Source: an uncultured bacterium
GTDB lineage: Bacteria; Verrucomicrobiota; Kiritimatiellia; RFP12; UBA1067
Direction of reading: 5' to 3'
DNA: 24,714 nucleotides
NCBI GenBank assembly: GCA_900547945.1
Contig: URIT01000036.1
Coordinates: forward strand, 1 to 24,714
Shown: positions 15,114 through 22,956 of the stretch, one piece after another
Layout of the letters: every line of letters begins with the position of its first letter
How positions within the stretch are numbered: position 1 is the first letter of the stretch
Position numbers and translations under genes: made by a program
Notes under the pieces: generated by a model
Seen by the model: the letters and a program-made list of their open reading frames with translations, nothing else
Told to the model about the DNA's origin: nothing
The model's database searches: none

Positions 15114-16259
15114 ATGAGGACGATTCTCGTGTTCCGAACCGGCACGCTCGGCACCTGGCGGGAGAAGCTGGGCGGCGTGACGGCGTTCGCCAAGGCGAAG
15201 GGGTGGCGCGTGCAGACGATCGACGCGCGCGCCGCGGCGCCCGACATCCGCGCGCTGTGTGCCTTCTGGCGTCCCGACGGCGTTCTCCTCGACGCAAGCG
15301 GCCAGACGGACGGTCTGGACGTCCGCGCCCTCGCGGCGCGCCCCTGCGTCGCCCTGACGCCCAGTTCGGACCGCATCCGCGACCTGTTCCCCTCCGTGCA
15401 AAGCGATTCGTACGCCATCGCCCGCATCGCCGCGCGCGAACTGCTGCGCCGGGACGTCGCCTCGCTCGCGTTCCTCGACGCCCCGGGGTCGCCCAGCTGG
15501 TCTGCCACGAAGCGCGAAGCCTTCCGGCAGATCGCGCGTCTGCACGGCCTCGCGCTCACCGTCGTCCCGGCGTCCGAACTCGCCGCGCTCAAGCGCCCCG
15601 TCGGCCTCTTCGCCGCGACGGACGCCCTCGCGGCCGAAGCCCTCGTCGCGGCCGAACGCGCGGGCCTCGCCGTCCCGGAAGACCTCGCGGTCGTCGGCGT
15701 CGACGACGACCCGGAGATCTGCGAAAGCTGCGAACCCACCCTGTCCTCCGTCCGGCCCGACTTCCACCAGCTCGGCTTCTCCGCCGCCGCCCTGCTCGCC
15801 CGGCTCATGCGCGGCGACGCCGACGCGCACGACGCCCTCGTCATCCCCCCCGTCGGACTCGTCCGCCGGGCCTCCTCCAGCGGCTGCCCGGACGCGCAGG
15901 TGCGCCGTGCGCTCGACGACATCCGCCTGCACGCCCACGAAGGCATCACGGCCGCAGACGTGGCGCGCCTCTTCGGCGCGCGTTCGCGCCGCTCGATTGA
16001 ATTGCGGTTCAAGGCCGCGACCGGCGAAACGATGACGGACGCCCTCCTCGCCACCCGTCTCGCCCGTGCCTGCGACCTTCTCACCACAGGCCGTACCTCC
16101 ATTTCGGCCATCGCCAACCGATGCGGCTGGCGGAGCGACCTCGCCTTCCGCAAGGCGTTCAAGGCCCGTTTCGGCCTCACGCCGACGGCCTACCGGCGCA
16201 ATGCGGCAAGCGGCACCTCTTCGAGCCACAGTCCGTCATCGGCCAGCCACGCCATCTGA
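15114..16259 (+). CDS. XylR-like transcription regulator (LacI-type sensor + AraC HTH)
   Basis: A 381-residue regulator. Residues 1-250 resemble the LacI/XylR periplasmic-binding-protein-like sensor: an opening RTILVF.TG....W..KLGGV, then GLFAATDALAAE (164-175), then VPEDLAVVGVDDDPEICESCEPTLSSV (188-213). Residues about 262-361 form an AraC-type double helix-turn-helix, with ITAADVARLFGARSRRSIELRFK and ISAIANRCGWRSDLAFRKAFKARFGLTPTAYR. It probably binds an intracellular sugar or sugar acid and controls the divergent minus-strand locus. ATG 15114 fits the start of the sensor domain and the adjacent -10; the ATG at 15063 would place the promoter inside the gene. The Ser/Ala-rich tail after 361 is unstructured. 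Confidence 0.85.
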   Translation: MRTILVFRTGTLGTWREKLGGVTAFAKAKGWRVQTIDARAAAPDIRALCAFWRPDGVLLDASGQTDGLDVRALAARPCVALTPSSDRIRDLFPSVQSDSYAIARIAARELLRRDVASLAFLDAPGSPSWSATKREAFRQIARLHGLALTVVPASELAALKRPVGLFAATDALAAEALVAAERAGLAVPEDLAVVGVDDDPEICESCEPTLSSVRPDFHQLGFSAAALLARLMRGDADAHDALVIPPVGLVRRASSSGCPDAQVRRALDDIRLHAHEGITAADVARLFGARSRRSIELRFKAATGETMTDALLATRLARACDLLTTGRTSISAIANRCGWRSDLAFRKAFKARFGLTPTAYRRNAASGTSSSHSPSSASHAI

Positions 16260-16308
16260 AGCGCCTGACACCCTGTGGGACGGATCCGGCCGCAACCAGT
16301 CCGCCGCG

Positions 16309-17682
16309 CTACTTGCCGATGTTCAACACCTTAAAGCCCATCGTCCGCAACGCGGCGCCGTCCAGGCAGTTCCGCGTGTCGAAGACAAGCGCCGGCTTGC
16401 GCATCGAACCATAGATGCGCCTCCAGTCAAGCATCGGATACTCGCGCCAATCGGTCATCAGGAGGACGGCATCGGCCCCCTCGGCCGCCTTGTACGGGTC
16501 GCGCTCAAAGGCAATCGCGCCGTCTGTGCCGATGTCGGCAAGGTCCCTGCGGGCGTTTGGAAGCGCCTGCGGGTCGGTAATCGCCAGGCGGACATGCTCG
16601 TCGGCGAGGAGCCGCGCCACACGCCCCGCCGGTGTCTCGCGCGTATCGCCCGTATCCGCCTTGAAGGCAAAACCGAACAGGGCGATCTTCTTGTTGGCGA
16701 GCGTATTGAACATCTCCTTGAAGAGACGCGAGACGATGCGCTCCTGCTGATGGTCGTTCATCTTGATGACGCCCGTCCAGTACTCCGCCGCCGTGTGGAG
16801 TCCGAAGCTCTCGCACAGGTAGACGAGATTGAGCACGTCTTTCCTGAAGCAGCTTCCACCAAAGCCAGGACCCGCCTTCAGGAACTTGGGCCCGATGCGC
16901 CGGTCTGCGCCGATGACGCGCGCAACCTCGTCCACGTCCGCCCCCGTCGCCTCGCACAGACCGGCAATGGCGTTGATCGAGCTGACGCGCTGCGCCAGGA
17001 AGGCGTTCGCCGCCAACTTCGTCAGCTCCGCCGACCAGACATTCGTCGTCAGGATCCGCTCACGCGGCACCCAGGCGCCGTCCTCGCCCGCATAGATGTC
17101 CGCGAGCGCCGCCACGGCCGCCGCGCCGGCGGGCGTCCGCTCGCCGCCGATCAGCACGCGGTCAGGCTCCAGCAGGTCTTTGATCGCCGTACCCTCTGCC
17201 AGAAACTCCGGGTTGGAGAGCACCTCGAAATGGTAACGCTCGTGCGTGTTGAGAATCGCCGACATCGCAGCGGCCGTGCGGACGGGAAGCGTCGACTTCT
17301 CGACCACGATCTTGTCGCCATTCGCCCACCGGGCGATGCTGCGCGCCGTCGCCTCCCAGTATTGGAGATCGGATGCGCGGCCCGCCCCCCTCCCGAACAT
17401 CTTCGTCGGCGTGTTGACGCCGACGAAGACGATGTCGCACGTTCGGATGCAGCCCTCGATATCCGTCGAGAAGAAGAGGTTCCTGCCACGCACCTGCCGG
17501 ACGACGTCCTTCAGGCCCGGTTCGTAGATCGGAAGATCGTAGCCGGGCGAGTTCCAGGCGTCGATGCGCACCGGATCGATGTCAACGACATGGACGCAGC
17601 GCCCGGGGTTCTTCAGCGCAATGACAGCCATCGTCGGGCCACCGATGTAGCCCGCGCCAATGCAGACGATATCTCTGTTCAT
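16309..17682 (-). CDS. ugd: UDP-glucose 6-dehydrogenase
   Basis: A 457-residue cytoplasmic enzyme that oxidises UDP-glucose to UDP-glucuronate with two NAD+. The N-terminal Rossmann motif is CIGAGYIGGPT (7-17). VGVNTPTK, VEKSTLPV, SNPEFLAEGTAIKDL and LTKLAANAF (catalytic-type Lys222) follow. GFGGSCFRKDVLNLVYLC holds the nucleophile Cys278. The full-length animal/plant-like spacing, with EPGL and the long FFSTDI segment, resembles the eukaryotic UGDH branch also found in some bacteria. The start at 17682 has GGGG upstream. It lies 30 bases after the Gfo/Idh gene in an operon otherwise made of exported carbohydrate proteins, an unusual place for a nucleotide-sugar enzyme. Its 3' end converges with the regulator gene. 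Confidence 0.92.
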   Translation of the reverse strand: MNRDIVCIGAGYIGGPTMAVIALKNPGRCVHVVDIDPVRIDAWNSPGYDLPIYEPGLKDVVRQVRGRNLFFSTDIEGCIRTCDIVFVGVNTPTKMFGRGAGRASDLQYWEATARSIARWANGDKIVVEKSTLPVRTAAAMSAILNTHERYHFEVLSNPEFLAEGTAIKDLLEPDRVLIGGERTPAGAAAVAALADIYAGEDGAWVPRERILTTNVWSAELTKLAANAFLAQRVSSINAIAGLCEATGADVDEVARVIGADRRIGPKFLKAGPGFGGSCFRKDVLNLVYLCESFGLHTAAEYWTGVIKMNDHQQERIVSRLFKEMFNTLANKKIALFGFAFKADTGDTRETPAGRVARLLADEHVRLAITDPQALPNARRDLADIGTDGAIAFERDPYKAAEGADAVLLMTDWREYPMLDWRRIYGSMRKPALVFDTRNCLDGAALRTMGFKVLNIGK

Positions 17683-17712
17683 CTTTTCCCCTTACCCGAC
17701 GCGGCACGGCGC

Positions 17713-19122
17713 CTAGACGCGGTAGAACTCCTCCCAGCCCTTGCGCGGCGTGCCCTTCGAGCCCTTCAGAAGGGCGTTCGCCTCGGCATCTCCGGGGATG
17801 GTCTTCGTGGCGGGGTCGAACGTGATGTTGCGGTTGAGGCGCTGCGCGATGCACCCCAGGCAGAAGACCTCGCTGAGCGGACCCGCCACCGAGAACGGCG
17901 AGCGCGTCGTCTCCTGGCCCATCACGCCGAGGAGGAAGTTCTTGTAGTGGTTCGATCCGGGCTTCGGGTAGTCGGGCGTCTTCCCGCCGTCGCAGCGGAA
18001 GATCGCCGACGTATGCGAGCCGCCCTGCCACCAGGTGCCGTCGGAGAGGCCGAAGAACTTTCCGGGGTTGAGCGTGCGCTTCTTGTCCGCCACGGACCCC
18101 TTCGCCGCCGGGATGTCCTTCCCCCACTCCACCGCGCGGTGCCCCTTCGGGAGCGCGGGCAGGTTCTTCACGCCCTCGTACCATTCGAGGTCGACGGCGG
18201 GACGGCGGCCCTTCGCGGCGAACTTGAAGATGAGCGTGTCCTGCATCGGGAACACGTACGGGTTCCAGCCCTGGACGTCCTTGATCTGCACCTCCGTCGG
18301 GAGGCCAAGGTCGAAGAAGCGGTGCATCGTGTCCATCGTGTGCGCGCCCCAGTCGCCGAGGCAGCCGTTGCCGAAGTCGTACCAGCTGCGCCACTCGCCC
18401 TGCACGTAGTCCTTCGAGTAGTCGTGGAAGCTCGCCGTGCCGAGCCAGGTGTCCCAGTCAAGTCCCTTCGGCAGTTGCTCGCCCTTCGGGAAGGCGGCGA
18501 CCTTGCCGTTCCACTTGTGCCAGCGGCGCGGATTGTTCATGTGCGCGACGAGGCGCGTGAGCTTCGAGACGTCGAGGATGCCCGTCTCGACGTAGTGCTT
18601 GAACTGATAGTAGTTGTTGCCCGAGTGTCCCTGGTTGCCCATCTGGGTGACGACGCCGTACTTGCGCTCCGCCGCCATCAGCAGCTCGCACTCCTCGAAG
18701 GTGTGGGCGAGGGGCTTCTCGGAGAAGACGCCGAGTCCGCGCTTCATCGCCGCCATGAGGGCGGGGAAGTGCGAGAAGTCGGGATTCATCACGGCGACGG
18801 CGTCGATCTTGCCGTCCATCGCGTCCAGCATCTTGCGGAAGTCGCGGAAACGGGGCACGTTCGGGTACTGCTTGAGCGCGGCGACGCACTGCTTGCCGTC
18901 AAGGTCCGTGTCGCAGAGCGCGGCGATCTGGACGATGCCGGTCTTCTCGAACTCCCGGATGTCGTTCCAGGCCTGCTGGCCGATGCCGACACACGCAAGG
19001 CGCACCTTGCCGTCCGGGCACTTCGCCGTCGTGCAGGCGCCGATGTACGGGAACACGCCGGCGGCGAGCGCGGCCTTCATGAACGAACGGCGGGAGAACT
19101 GGAATGTCGGTTGATTTTTCAT
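17713..19122 (-). CDS. Tat-exported Gfo/Idh/MocA-family oxidoreductase
   Basis: A 469-residue protein. The N-terminus has a textbook twin-arginine signal, SRRSFMK (10-16), followed by AALAAGVFPYIGAC. The IGAC (27-30) could be a lipobox, making it a Tat lipoprotein. The dinucleotide-binding region is LACVGIGQQAW (42-52), VMNPDFSH follows at 111-118, and FSEKPLAHTFEE (133-144) is the Gfo/Idh EKP motif. Export through Tat fits folding with NAD(P) bound in the cytoplasm. The reaction is unknown; exported members often act on sugar derivatives released by glycosidases. The start has AAGGA at about 7 bases. It lies between the second DUF5696 gene, across a repeat-containing gap, and ugd. Confidence 0.85.
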   Translation of the reverse strand: MKNQPTFQFSRRSFMKAALAAGVFPYIGACTTAKCPDGKVRLACVGIGQQAWNDIREFEKTGIVQIAALCDTDLDGKQCVAALKQYPNVPRFRDFRKMLDAMDGKIDAVAVMNPDFSHFPALMAAMKRGLGVFSEKPLAHTFEECELLMAAERKYGVVTQMGNQGHSGNNYYQFKHYVETGILDVSKLTRLVAHMNNPRRWHKWNGKVAAFPKGEQLPKGLDWDTWLGTASFHDYSKDYVQGEWRSWYDFGNGCLGDWGAHTMDTMHRFFDLGLPTEVQIKDVQGWNPYVFPMQDTLIFKFAAKGRRPAVDLEWYEGVKNLPALPKGHRAVEWGKDIPAAKGSVADKKRTLNPGKFFGLSDGTWWQGGSHTSAIFRCDGGKTPDYPKPGSNHYKNFLLGVMGQETTRSPFSVAGPLSEVFCLGCIAQRLNRNITFDPATKTIPGDAEANALLKGSKGTPRKGWEEFYRV

Positions 19123-19167
19123 TTTCGTTTCCTTGGATTTAGGTCATGGGACAGATAAAGGGAAGTC

Positions 19168-19247
19168 GGGCGCGACGTCCTCGGCGCGCCGCGCGGTCGT
19201 CGGGCGCGATACCTGGTAGGGCGCGACGTCCTCGGCGCGCCGCACGG
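19168..19247. repeat. 29-bp direct repeat, two copies 51 bp apart
   Basis: A GC-rich 29-base unit beginning GGGCGCGACGTCCTCGGCGC lies at 19168-19196 and again at 19219-19247 with one mismatch. Between them, 19198-19208 repeats GTCGGGCGCGA, the start of a third truncated unit. It sits in the 127-base gap between the stop of the DUF5696 gene and the start of the Gfo/Idh gene. The units contain GACGTC and GGCGCGCC palindromes. Function is unknown. Confidence 0.65.
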
Positions 19248-19249
19248 CC

Positions 19250-21049
19250 TCACTCCTTCCCGAGGACAAGGTAGTCCTCCGCGGGGATGGCACGGCCCTC
19301 GAACGTGTAGGGCGAAGTGCGGTAGTTCGTGACGAGGCGCGTGCCGTCCTCCCACTCGGTGAGGAAGACGTCGGCGGCGAGCCGCGCGTGGCGGCGCATG
19401 TACTCGAACTGCAGGTGGCTGAGGGGGGCCCAGATGTCCCAGCCGGCCTTGATCTTCGCGACGGAGGCGCGCAGCTCTTCGTCCGTCGCGCAGCCGAGGT
19501 CACTCTTGCCCATCCAGTCCGTCCCGTCGTCCACGAACTTCGAGTAGAAGTAGAAGTTCGGGCGACCGCCGTATTCAAGCAGCTTGAGACGCGAATAGCG
19601 GTCCTGCGCCGTGAAGTTGACCGTCGTCGTGAACGGGTTGTTGACGATGATGCCGTTGTAGACGAGCTGCCAGACGGGCAGCATCCCGTCGACGAGACCC
19701 TTGTTCTTCGCGCGCGGGTCGCCGAAGGACGCATAGAGCACCGAATCGAGCGAGCCGGCGAAGTGGTCGAGCGAGCCCTCCGACGCGAAGCCGCCGAAGA
19801 ACGCGCGCGCCGTCTCCGCGCTCCGCCCCCACCACGCGGCCGCCTCCGCGCGGCTGAGCGGGTGGCGCGGGTCGTTGCAGACGGGCGCGAGGAGGATCGT
19901 CACCACGTCGAAGTACCCCATCCCCCGGAAGCCGAGCGCCGCCATGCGCGGCATCTCGCGCGAGGACCAGAACTCCCACGCGCGCTGCGGGCAGATCTGG
20001 AACTGGCGTCCGCCGCCCCAGAACTGGCTGTGCGCCTGCGCGGGCTCGCCCTTGTCGTTCTTGATCAGGTACTCGATGTCCCAGTTCTCGGCGATGCGGT
20101 AGGCGTCGCGGAAGTTGGCGTGCGGCACGATCAGGTAGCCGCAGTCCTGCGTGTCCTTGATGCACCGGCGCAGCTTCGCCTCGCCGCCGAGCGCCGGCTC
20201 GACCGGGAACGACTGCGGCCAGCGCCCGTCGTGCCCGCCGATGTTCCACCCCACGAGACAGAGTTCGGCCCTGCCGACGCCCTGGCGCTTCAGCTCGCGC
20301 GCGATGTCGCCCACGCGGTCGAACGTCACGGCCACCCGCTTGATCGCGGGCTCGTTCTCGGGCACCTGCTCCGGTACCGGGCTCGGCACCGGCTTCCACG
20401 CCTGGCGGATGCGGATCTCGGGCGCCGCGACGGCGTACTTCAGGGCGTCGTTCCCCTTCACGCGCTCCTTGAACGGCTTCACCGCGCCCCGTTCGAGCTG
20501 GTACGCCCGGTACGCGCGCGCCATGCCGCTGTAGTCCGCCGCGTCGCCCGTGAGCGTGCGCCACTCGATCGCGAAGTCCTCGTAGGGCGCACTGCACTGC
20601 TCCTCGTTCAGCACGCAACTCTGGCGGTAGACGCCGTTCCGCGCCGTCACGCGCGCCGTGAAGTAGTACTTCAGGCCCTTCACGAGCGCGACGTAGGTCT
20701 TCGCGGGCGTCTTCATGCCGAACATGGACATCGACGGCCAACTGCACGAAAAGTCCCCCTTCTCGCAGCGGAACGTGCCGTACTGCCCCGTGGGGACGAC
20801 CCAGTAGCCCGCATCGCCCACCTTCGCCGTCGCGAAGTCCGGCGTCACCGCGAGGCGCTTCGCGCCCTTCGCCCGGATCGCCGCGCGCGGCAGCGCGAAC
20901 GCCGTCACGCCGTCCCTCTCCGCCACCTGCACGCGCTCGATCTCGGTCTTCCCGTTCTTCAGCGTCCACGCCAGCTCGATCTCCACGCCCGACGCGGCGA
21001 CCACCGCGCAGACGGCGAGCGCGCCCGCCACAAAAGCCTTCTTCGTCAT
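19250..21049 (-). CDS. DUF5696-type putative glycosidase, secreted (paralogue 2)
   Basis: A 599-residue protein with a Sec signal peptide (MTKKAFVAGALAVCAVVAAS, cleavage about residue 21, no lipobox). It shares block after block with the lipoprotein at 10108-11928: MFGMKTPAKTYVALVKG, YEDFAIEW, ADYSGMARAYRAYQL, GWNIGGHDGRWPQSFP, GYLIVPHANFRDAY, GYFDVVTILLAP, CNDPRHPLS, LLEYGGRPNFYF. I match it to DUF5696, probably a GH101/GH129-related TIM-barrel hydrolase; the Asp in YFDV is the candidate nucleophile. Gaps between the conserved blocks differ, so the two may act on different linkages. The ATG is one base after the GH2 stop, with GGAGGA inside the GH2 coding end, so the pair is tightly coupled. 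Confidence 0.65.
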   Translation of the reverse strand: MTKKAFVAGALAVCAVVAASGVEIELAWTLKNGKTEIERVQVAERDGVTAFALPRAAIRAKGAKRLAVTPDFATAKVGDAGYWVVPTGQYGTFRCEKGDFSCSWPSMSMFGMKTPAKTYVALVKGLKYYFTARVTARNGVYRQSCVLNEEQCSAPYEDFAIEWRTLTGDAADYSGMARAYRAYQLERGAVKPFKERVKGNDALKYAVAAPEIRIRQAWKPVPSPVPEQVPENEPAIKRVAVTFDRVGDIARELKRQGVGRAELCLVGWNIGGHDGRWPQSFPVEPALGGEAKLRRCIKDTQDCGYLIVPHANFRDAYRIAENWDIEYLIKNDKGEPAQAHSQFWGGGRQFQICPQRAWEFWSSREMPRMAALGFRGMGYFDVVTILLAPVCNDPRHPLSRAEAAAWWGRSAETARAFFGGFASEGSLDHFAGSLDSVLYASFGDPRAKNKGLVDGMLPVWQLVYNGIIVNNPFTTTVNFTAQDRYSRLKLLEYGGRPNFYFYSKFVDDGTDWMGKSDLGCATDEELRASVAKIKAGWDIWAPLSHLQFEYMRRHARLAADVFLTEWEDGTRLVTNYRTSPYTFEGRAIPAEDYLVLGKE

Positions 21050-21050
21050 T

Positions 21051-22790
21051 CTACCGTTCCTCCATCTTGGCCTTCTGGGCGAACTTCGCCTTCACGACCG
21101 GCACGACGGCCTTCGGACGGCGGAAACCGTCGTAGAGCCCCGCAAGGTTCTGCGCAAAGGGCTTCGTGCGGATCGTCGCGCCGCCCCGGTGGTAGCTGCG
21201 CGCGTCCGTGAACTGCCAGATCGTCATGCCGGTGATCTCGGGGTGGGCGAAGACGACATCCAGCACGTCGCCGACGTACTCGGCCTCGAACTCCTCCGTC
21301 CACTGCGCCCCGGCGGGGTCGTGATGCCCGTAGACGCCGCACGTGCCCATCTCGGCGACGATGATCGGCTTGTGGGGGTAGAGCCTGCGGAAGCGCGAAA
21401 CGACCTTGTCGACGTCCTCCTTGATGAGGCGGCGCAGGTTCGCGGGGTCGCCCGCGTCGCTCCCGATCCAGCCCGGATAGGTGTTGAAGGCGACGAGGTC
21501 CGTGTTCGCGTTCGCGATGTCGCTGCCGTTTTGGCAGCAGGCGTAGGTGACGAGCCGCCCGCTGTCCTCGGCCCTGATCGCCGCGATGAGCTTGTCCGCA
21601 AGCGCCTTACCGGGCTTCGAGCCGGACGCGAACTCGTTCATGAACGCGAAGATGATGACGGACGGGTGATTGAAGCTGGCGCGCACCATCTCCCGCGTCT
21701 CGATCAGCTGCTCGGCGATGAACGTCTCGTTCGTCAGCTCATACGACGACATCTTGCCGCCGTGGCTGCCGTTCCCCCAGCCGAGCGACTCCTCCCACAC
21801 GAGGACGCCCATCTCGTCGCAGTAGTCGAGGAAGCGCTGCGCCTGCTGGTAGTGGCAGCCCCGGAAGAAGTTCCCGCCGAGCGCCTTAAGGTTCTGGATG
21901 TCCTCGACCATGAGCGCCTCGGGCGTCGCCGCGCCGAACTGCGGGTGCGACTCGTGGCGGTTCGCCCCCTTCAGGTAGAGCGGTCTGCCGTTGAGCCAGA
22001 GCCGCCGGTCCGCCGCCTTGATCTCGCGGATGCCGAAGCGGACGGCGACGGGCGTCGCCGCGCCGTGCGCGAGGGCGACCGTGTGGAGGTTCGGGGACTC
22101 GGGCGACCAGAGTCTGAAGTGCGGCACGCGCACCGTCGCGCGCGCGTTGCGGAACGCCGCCTGGACGGCGTTCGTGCCGTCGAAGACGAGCGTCGCGTCG
22201 AAGTCGGCGTCCTTGAAGTTCACGGCCTCGATCTCCACCGTCCCCGCCCGGTAGTCGCGCGTGCGCACGAAGAGCGTGCGGTTGTCGAAGCGCAGCGACA
22301 CGCCGTGGTAGAAGCCGCCGAAGAGGTAGAAGTCGTAGTAGGGGCGTGCGAGGCGCAGGGTCTCCCAGTCGAAGCGGTTGTCGAGCGCGGCGAAGAGCGT
22401 GTGCGTGCCGGCGGCGAGCGGACCAGTCTCCAGCTCCAGCCGCGCGTAGGGATAGGGGTGCGTCCCGAGGTCCCGGCCGTCGATCTGGAAGTGGCCGACG
22501 AGCCCCATGCCGTCGACGACGAGCCAGGCGTTGTCCACCGCCCGGTCGAGCGTGAACGTGCGGCGGTAGAGGCCCGTCCCGCGCTTGCAGAGCCACTGCG
22601 GCATCATGTCGTAGCAGCCCGGCACGGCCATGCGGTCCGTCGCGGCAAACGCGGCACCCGCCGTCTGGGCCGGCGCCTTCCCCTCCTCGAAGCGGAACTC
22701 CCACGACCCGTTCAGGTCGAGGACCGCCGCATGAACCATCGTTCCGGCCGCGCAGAGCGCCGCCCCGATCATCGCAGTGACATGTCTCAT
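21051..22790 (-). CDS. Glycoside hydrolase family 2 enzyme, secreted
   Basis: A 579-residue exported GH2 enzyme. A signal peptide (cleavage about 21) is followed by the sugar-binding jelly-roll domain (LDLNGSWEFRFEEG from 25, GTGLYRRTF at 71-79), an immunoglobulin-like domain, and the TIM barrel with LYLKGANRHESHPQFG (271-286). The acid/base is Glu386 in FAFMNE and the nucleophile is Glu480 in IIVAEMG. The layout is closest to beta-glucuronidases and beta-galactosidases. However, the Asn-x-Lys motif by which glucuronidases bind the carboxylate reads NLA (548-550), without the Lys, so glucuronidase activity is doubtful. An extended -10 lies 7 bases before the ATG and no Shine-Dalgarno is seen. 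It is the first gene of the operon with DUF5696, Gfo/Idh and ugd. Confidence 0.85.
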   Translation of the reverse strand: MRHVTAMIGAALCAAGTMVHAAVLDLNGSWEFRFEEGKAPAQTAGAAFAATDRMAVPGCYDMMPQWLCKRGTGLYRRTFTLDRAVDNAWLVVDGMGLVGHFQIDGRDLGTHPYPYARLELETGPLAAGTHTLFAALDNRFDWETLRLARPYYDFYLFGGFYHGVSLRFDNRTLFVRTRDYRAGTVEIEAVNFKDADFDATLVFDGTNAVQAAFRNARATVRVPHFRLWSPESPNLHTVALAHGAATPVAVRFGIREIKAADRRLWLNGRPLYLKGANRHESHPQFGAATPEALMVEDIQNLKALGGNFFRGCHYQQAQRFLDYCDEMGVLVWEESLGWGNGSHGGKMSSYELTNETFIAEQLIETREMVRASFNHPSVIIFAFMNEFASGSKPGKALADKLIAAIRAEDSGRLVTYACCQNGSDIANANTDLVAFNTYPGWIGSDAGDPANLRRLIKEDVDKVVSRFRRLYPHKPIIVAEMGTCGVYGHHDPAGAQWTEEFEAEYVGDVLDVVFAHPEITGMTIWQFTDARSYHRGGATIRTKPFAQNLAGLYDGFRRPKAVVPVVKAKFAQKAKMEER

Positions 22791-22797
22791 GCGGGCC

Positions 22798-22806
22798 AGT
22801 ATACCA
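22798..22806 (-). promoter_or_regulatory. Extended -10 abutting the GH2 gene
   Basis: TGGTATACT on the minus strand ends 7 bases before the GH2 ATG. No Shine-Dalgarno is present. The same ten bases, ATGGTATACT, precede the regulator gene at 15095-15104. A leaderless transcript is likely if this promoter is used. Confidence 0.5.
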
Positions 22807-22849
22807 TATTTCGGAGTGCGGGGGGGCGGCCCGGCGGCCGATCAGGAAA

Positions 22850-22871
22850 CGGCCGCGCAGGAGCGCGGCCG
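22850..22871 (+). repeat. Hairpin repeat, copy C
   Basis: CGGCCGCG (22850-22857) and CGCGGCCG (22864-22871) form a perfect 8-bp stem around the loop CAGGAG. It shares the core CGCGCAGGAG and stem layout with copies A and B, but has a C-G pair where they have A-T and T-A. It lies between the pdxT 3' end and the GH2 promoter. Confidence 0.6.
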
Positions 22872-22907
22872 GCTTGTCGGACGCCACGCGCCGAACGAGA
22901 CCCGGAA

Positions 22908-22934
22908 CGGGAGGGACGCGCTCCTGCGCGTCCG
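22908..22934 (-). repeat. Hairpin repeat, copy A (3' of pdxT)
   Basis: On the minus strand GGACGCG and CGCGTCC (22933-22927 with 22920-22914) form a 7-bp stem around CAGGAG, followed by CTCCCG. It starts 22 bases after the pdxT stop, in the sense orientation of pdxT. The same spacing and orientation are seen for copy B after the partial gene. No U-tract follows. Confidence 0.6.
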
Positions 22935-22956
22935 CATCCGCCCCTCCGCGTTCCCC

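Noticed and set aside
14964..16229. N-terminal extension of the large secreted protein to a 1418-codon frame
   Set aside because: It runs antisense through the whole regulator gene and would bury the clear signal peptide and Shine-Dalgarno at 14963.
16260..16308. Terminator between the regulator and ugd
   Set aside because: Only a 4-bp GGAC/GTCC pairing and no U-tract on either strand.
16066..19158. 1030-codon open frame on the + strand
   Set aside because: It is antisense to ugd and the Gfo/Idh gene, Arg/Ala/Val-rich with no domain signals. GC-rich coding DNA commonly leaves such a frame open.
21051..22790. Calling the GH2 a beta-glucuronidase (uidA)
   Set aside because: Context and layout invite it, but the Asn-x-Lys carboxylate-binding motif is absent.
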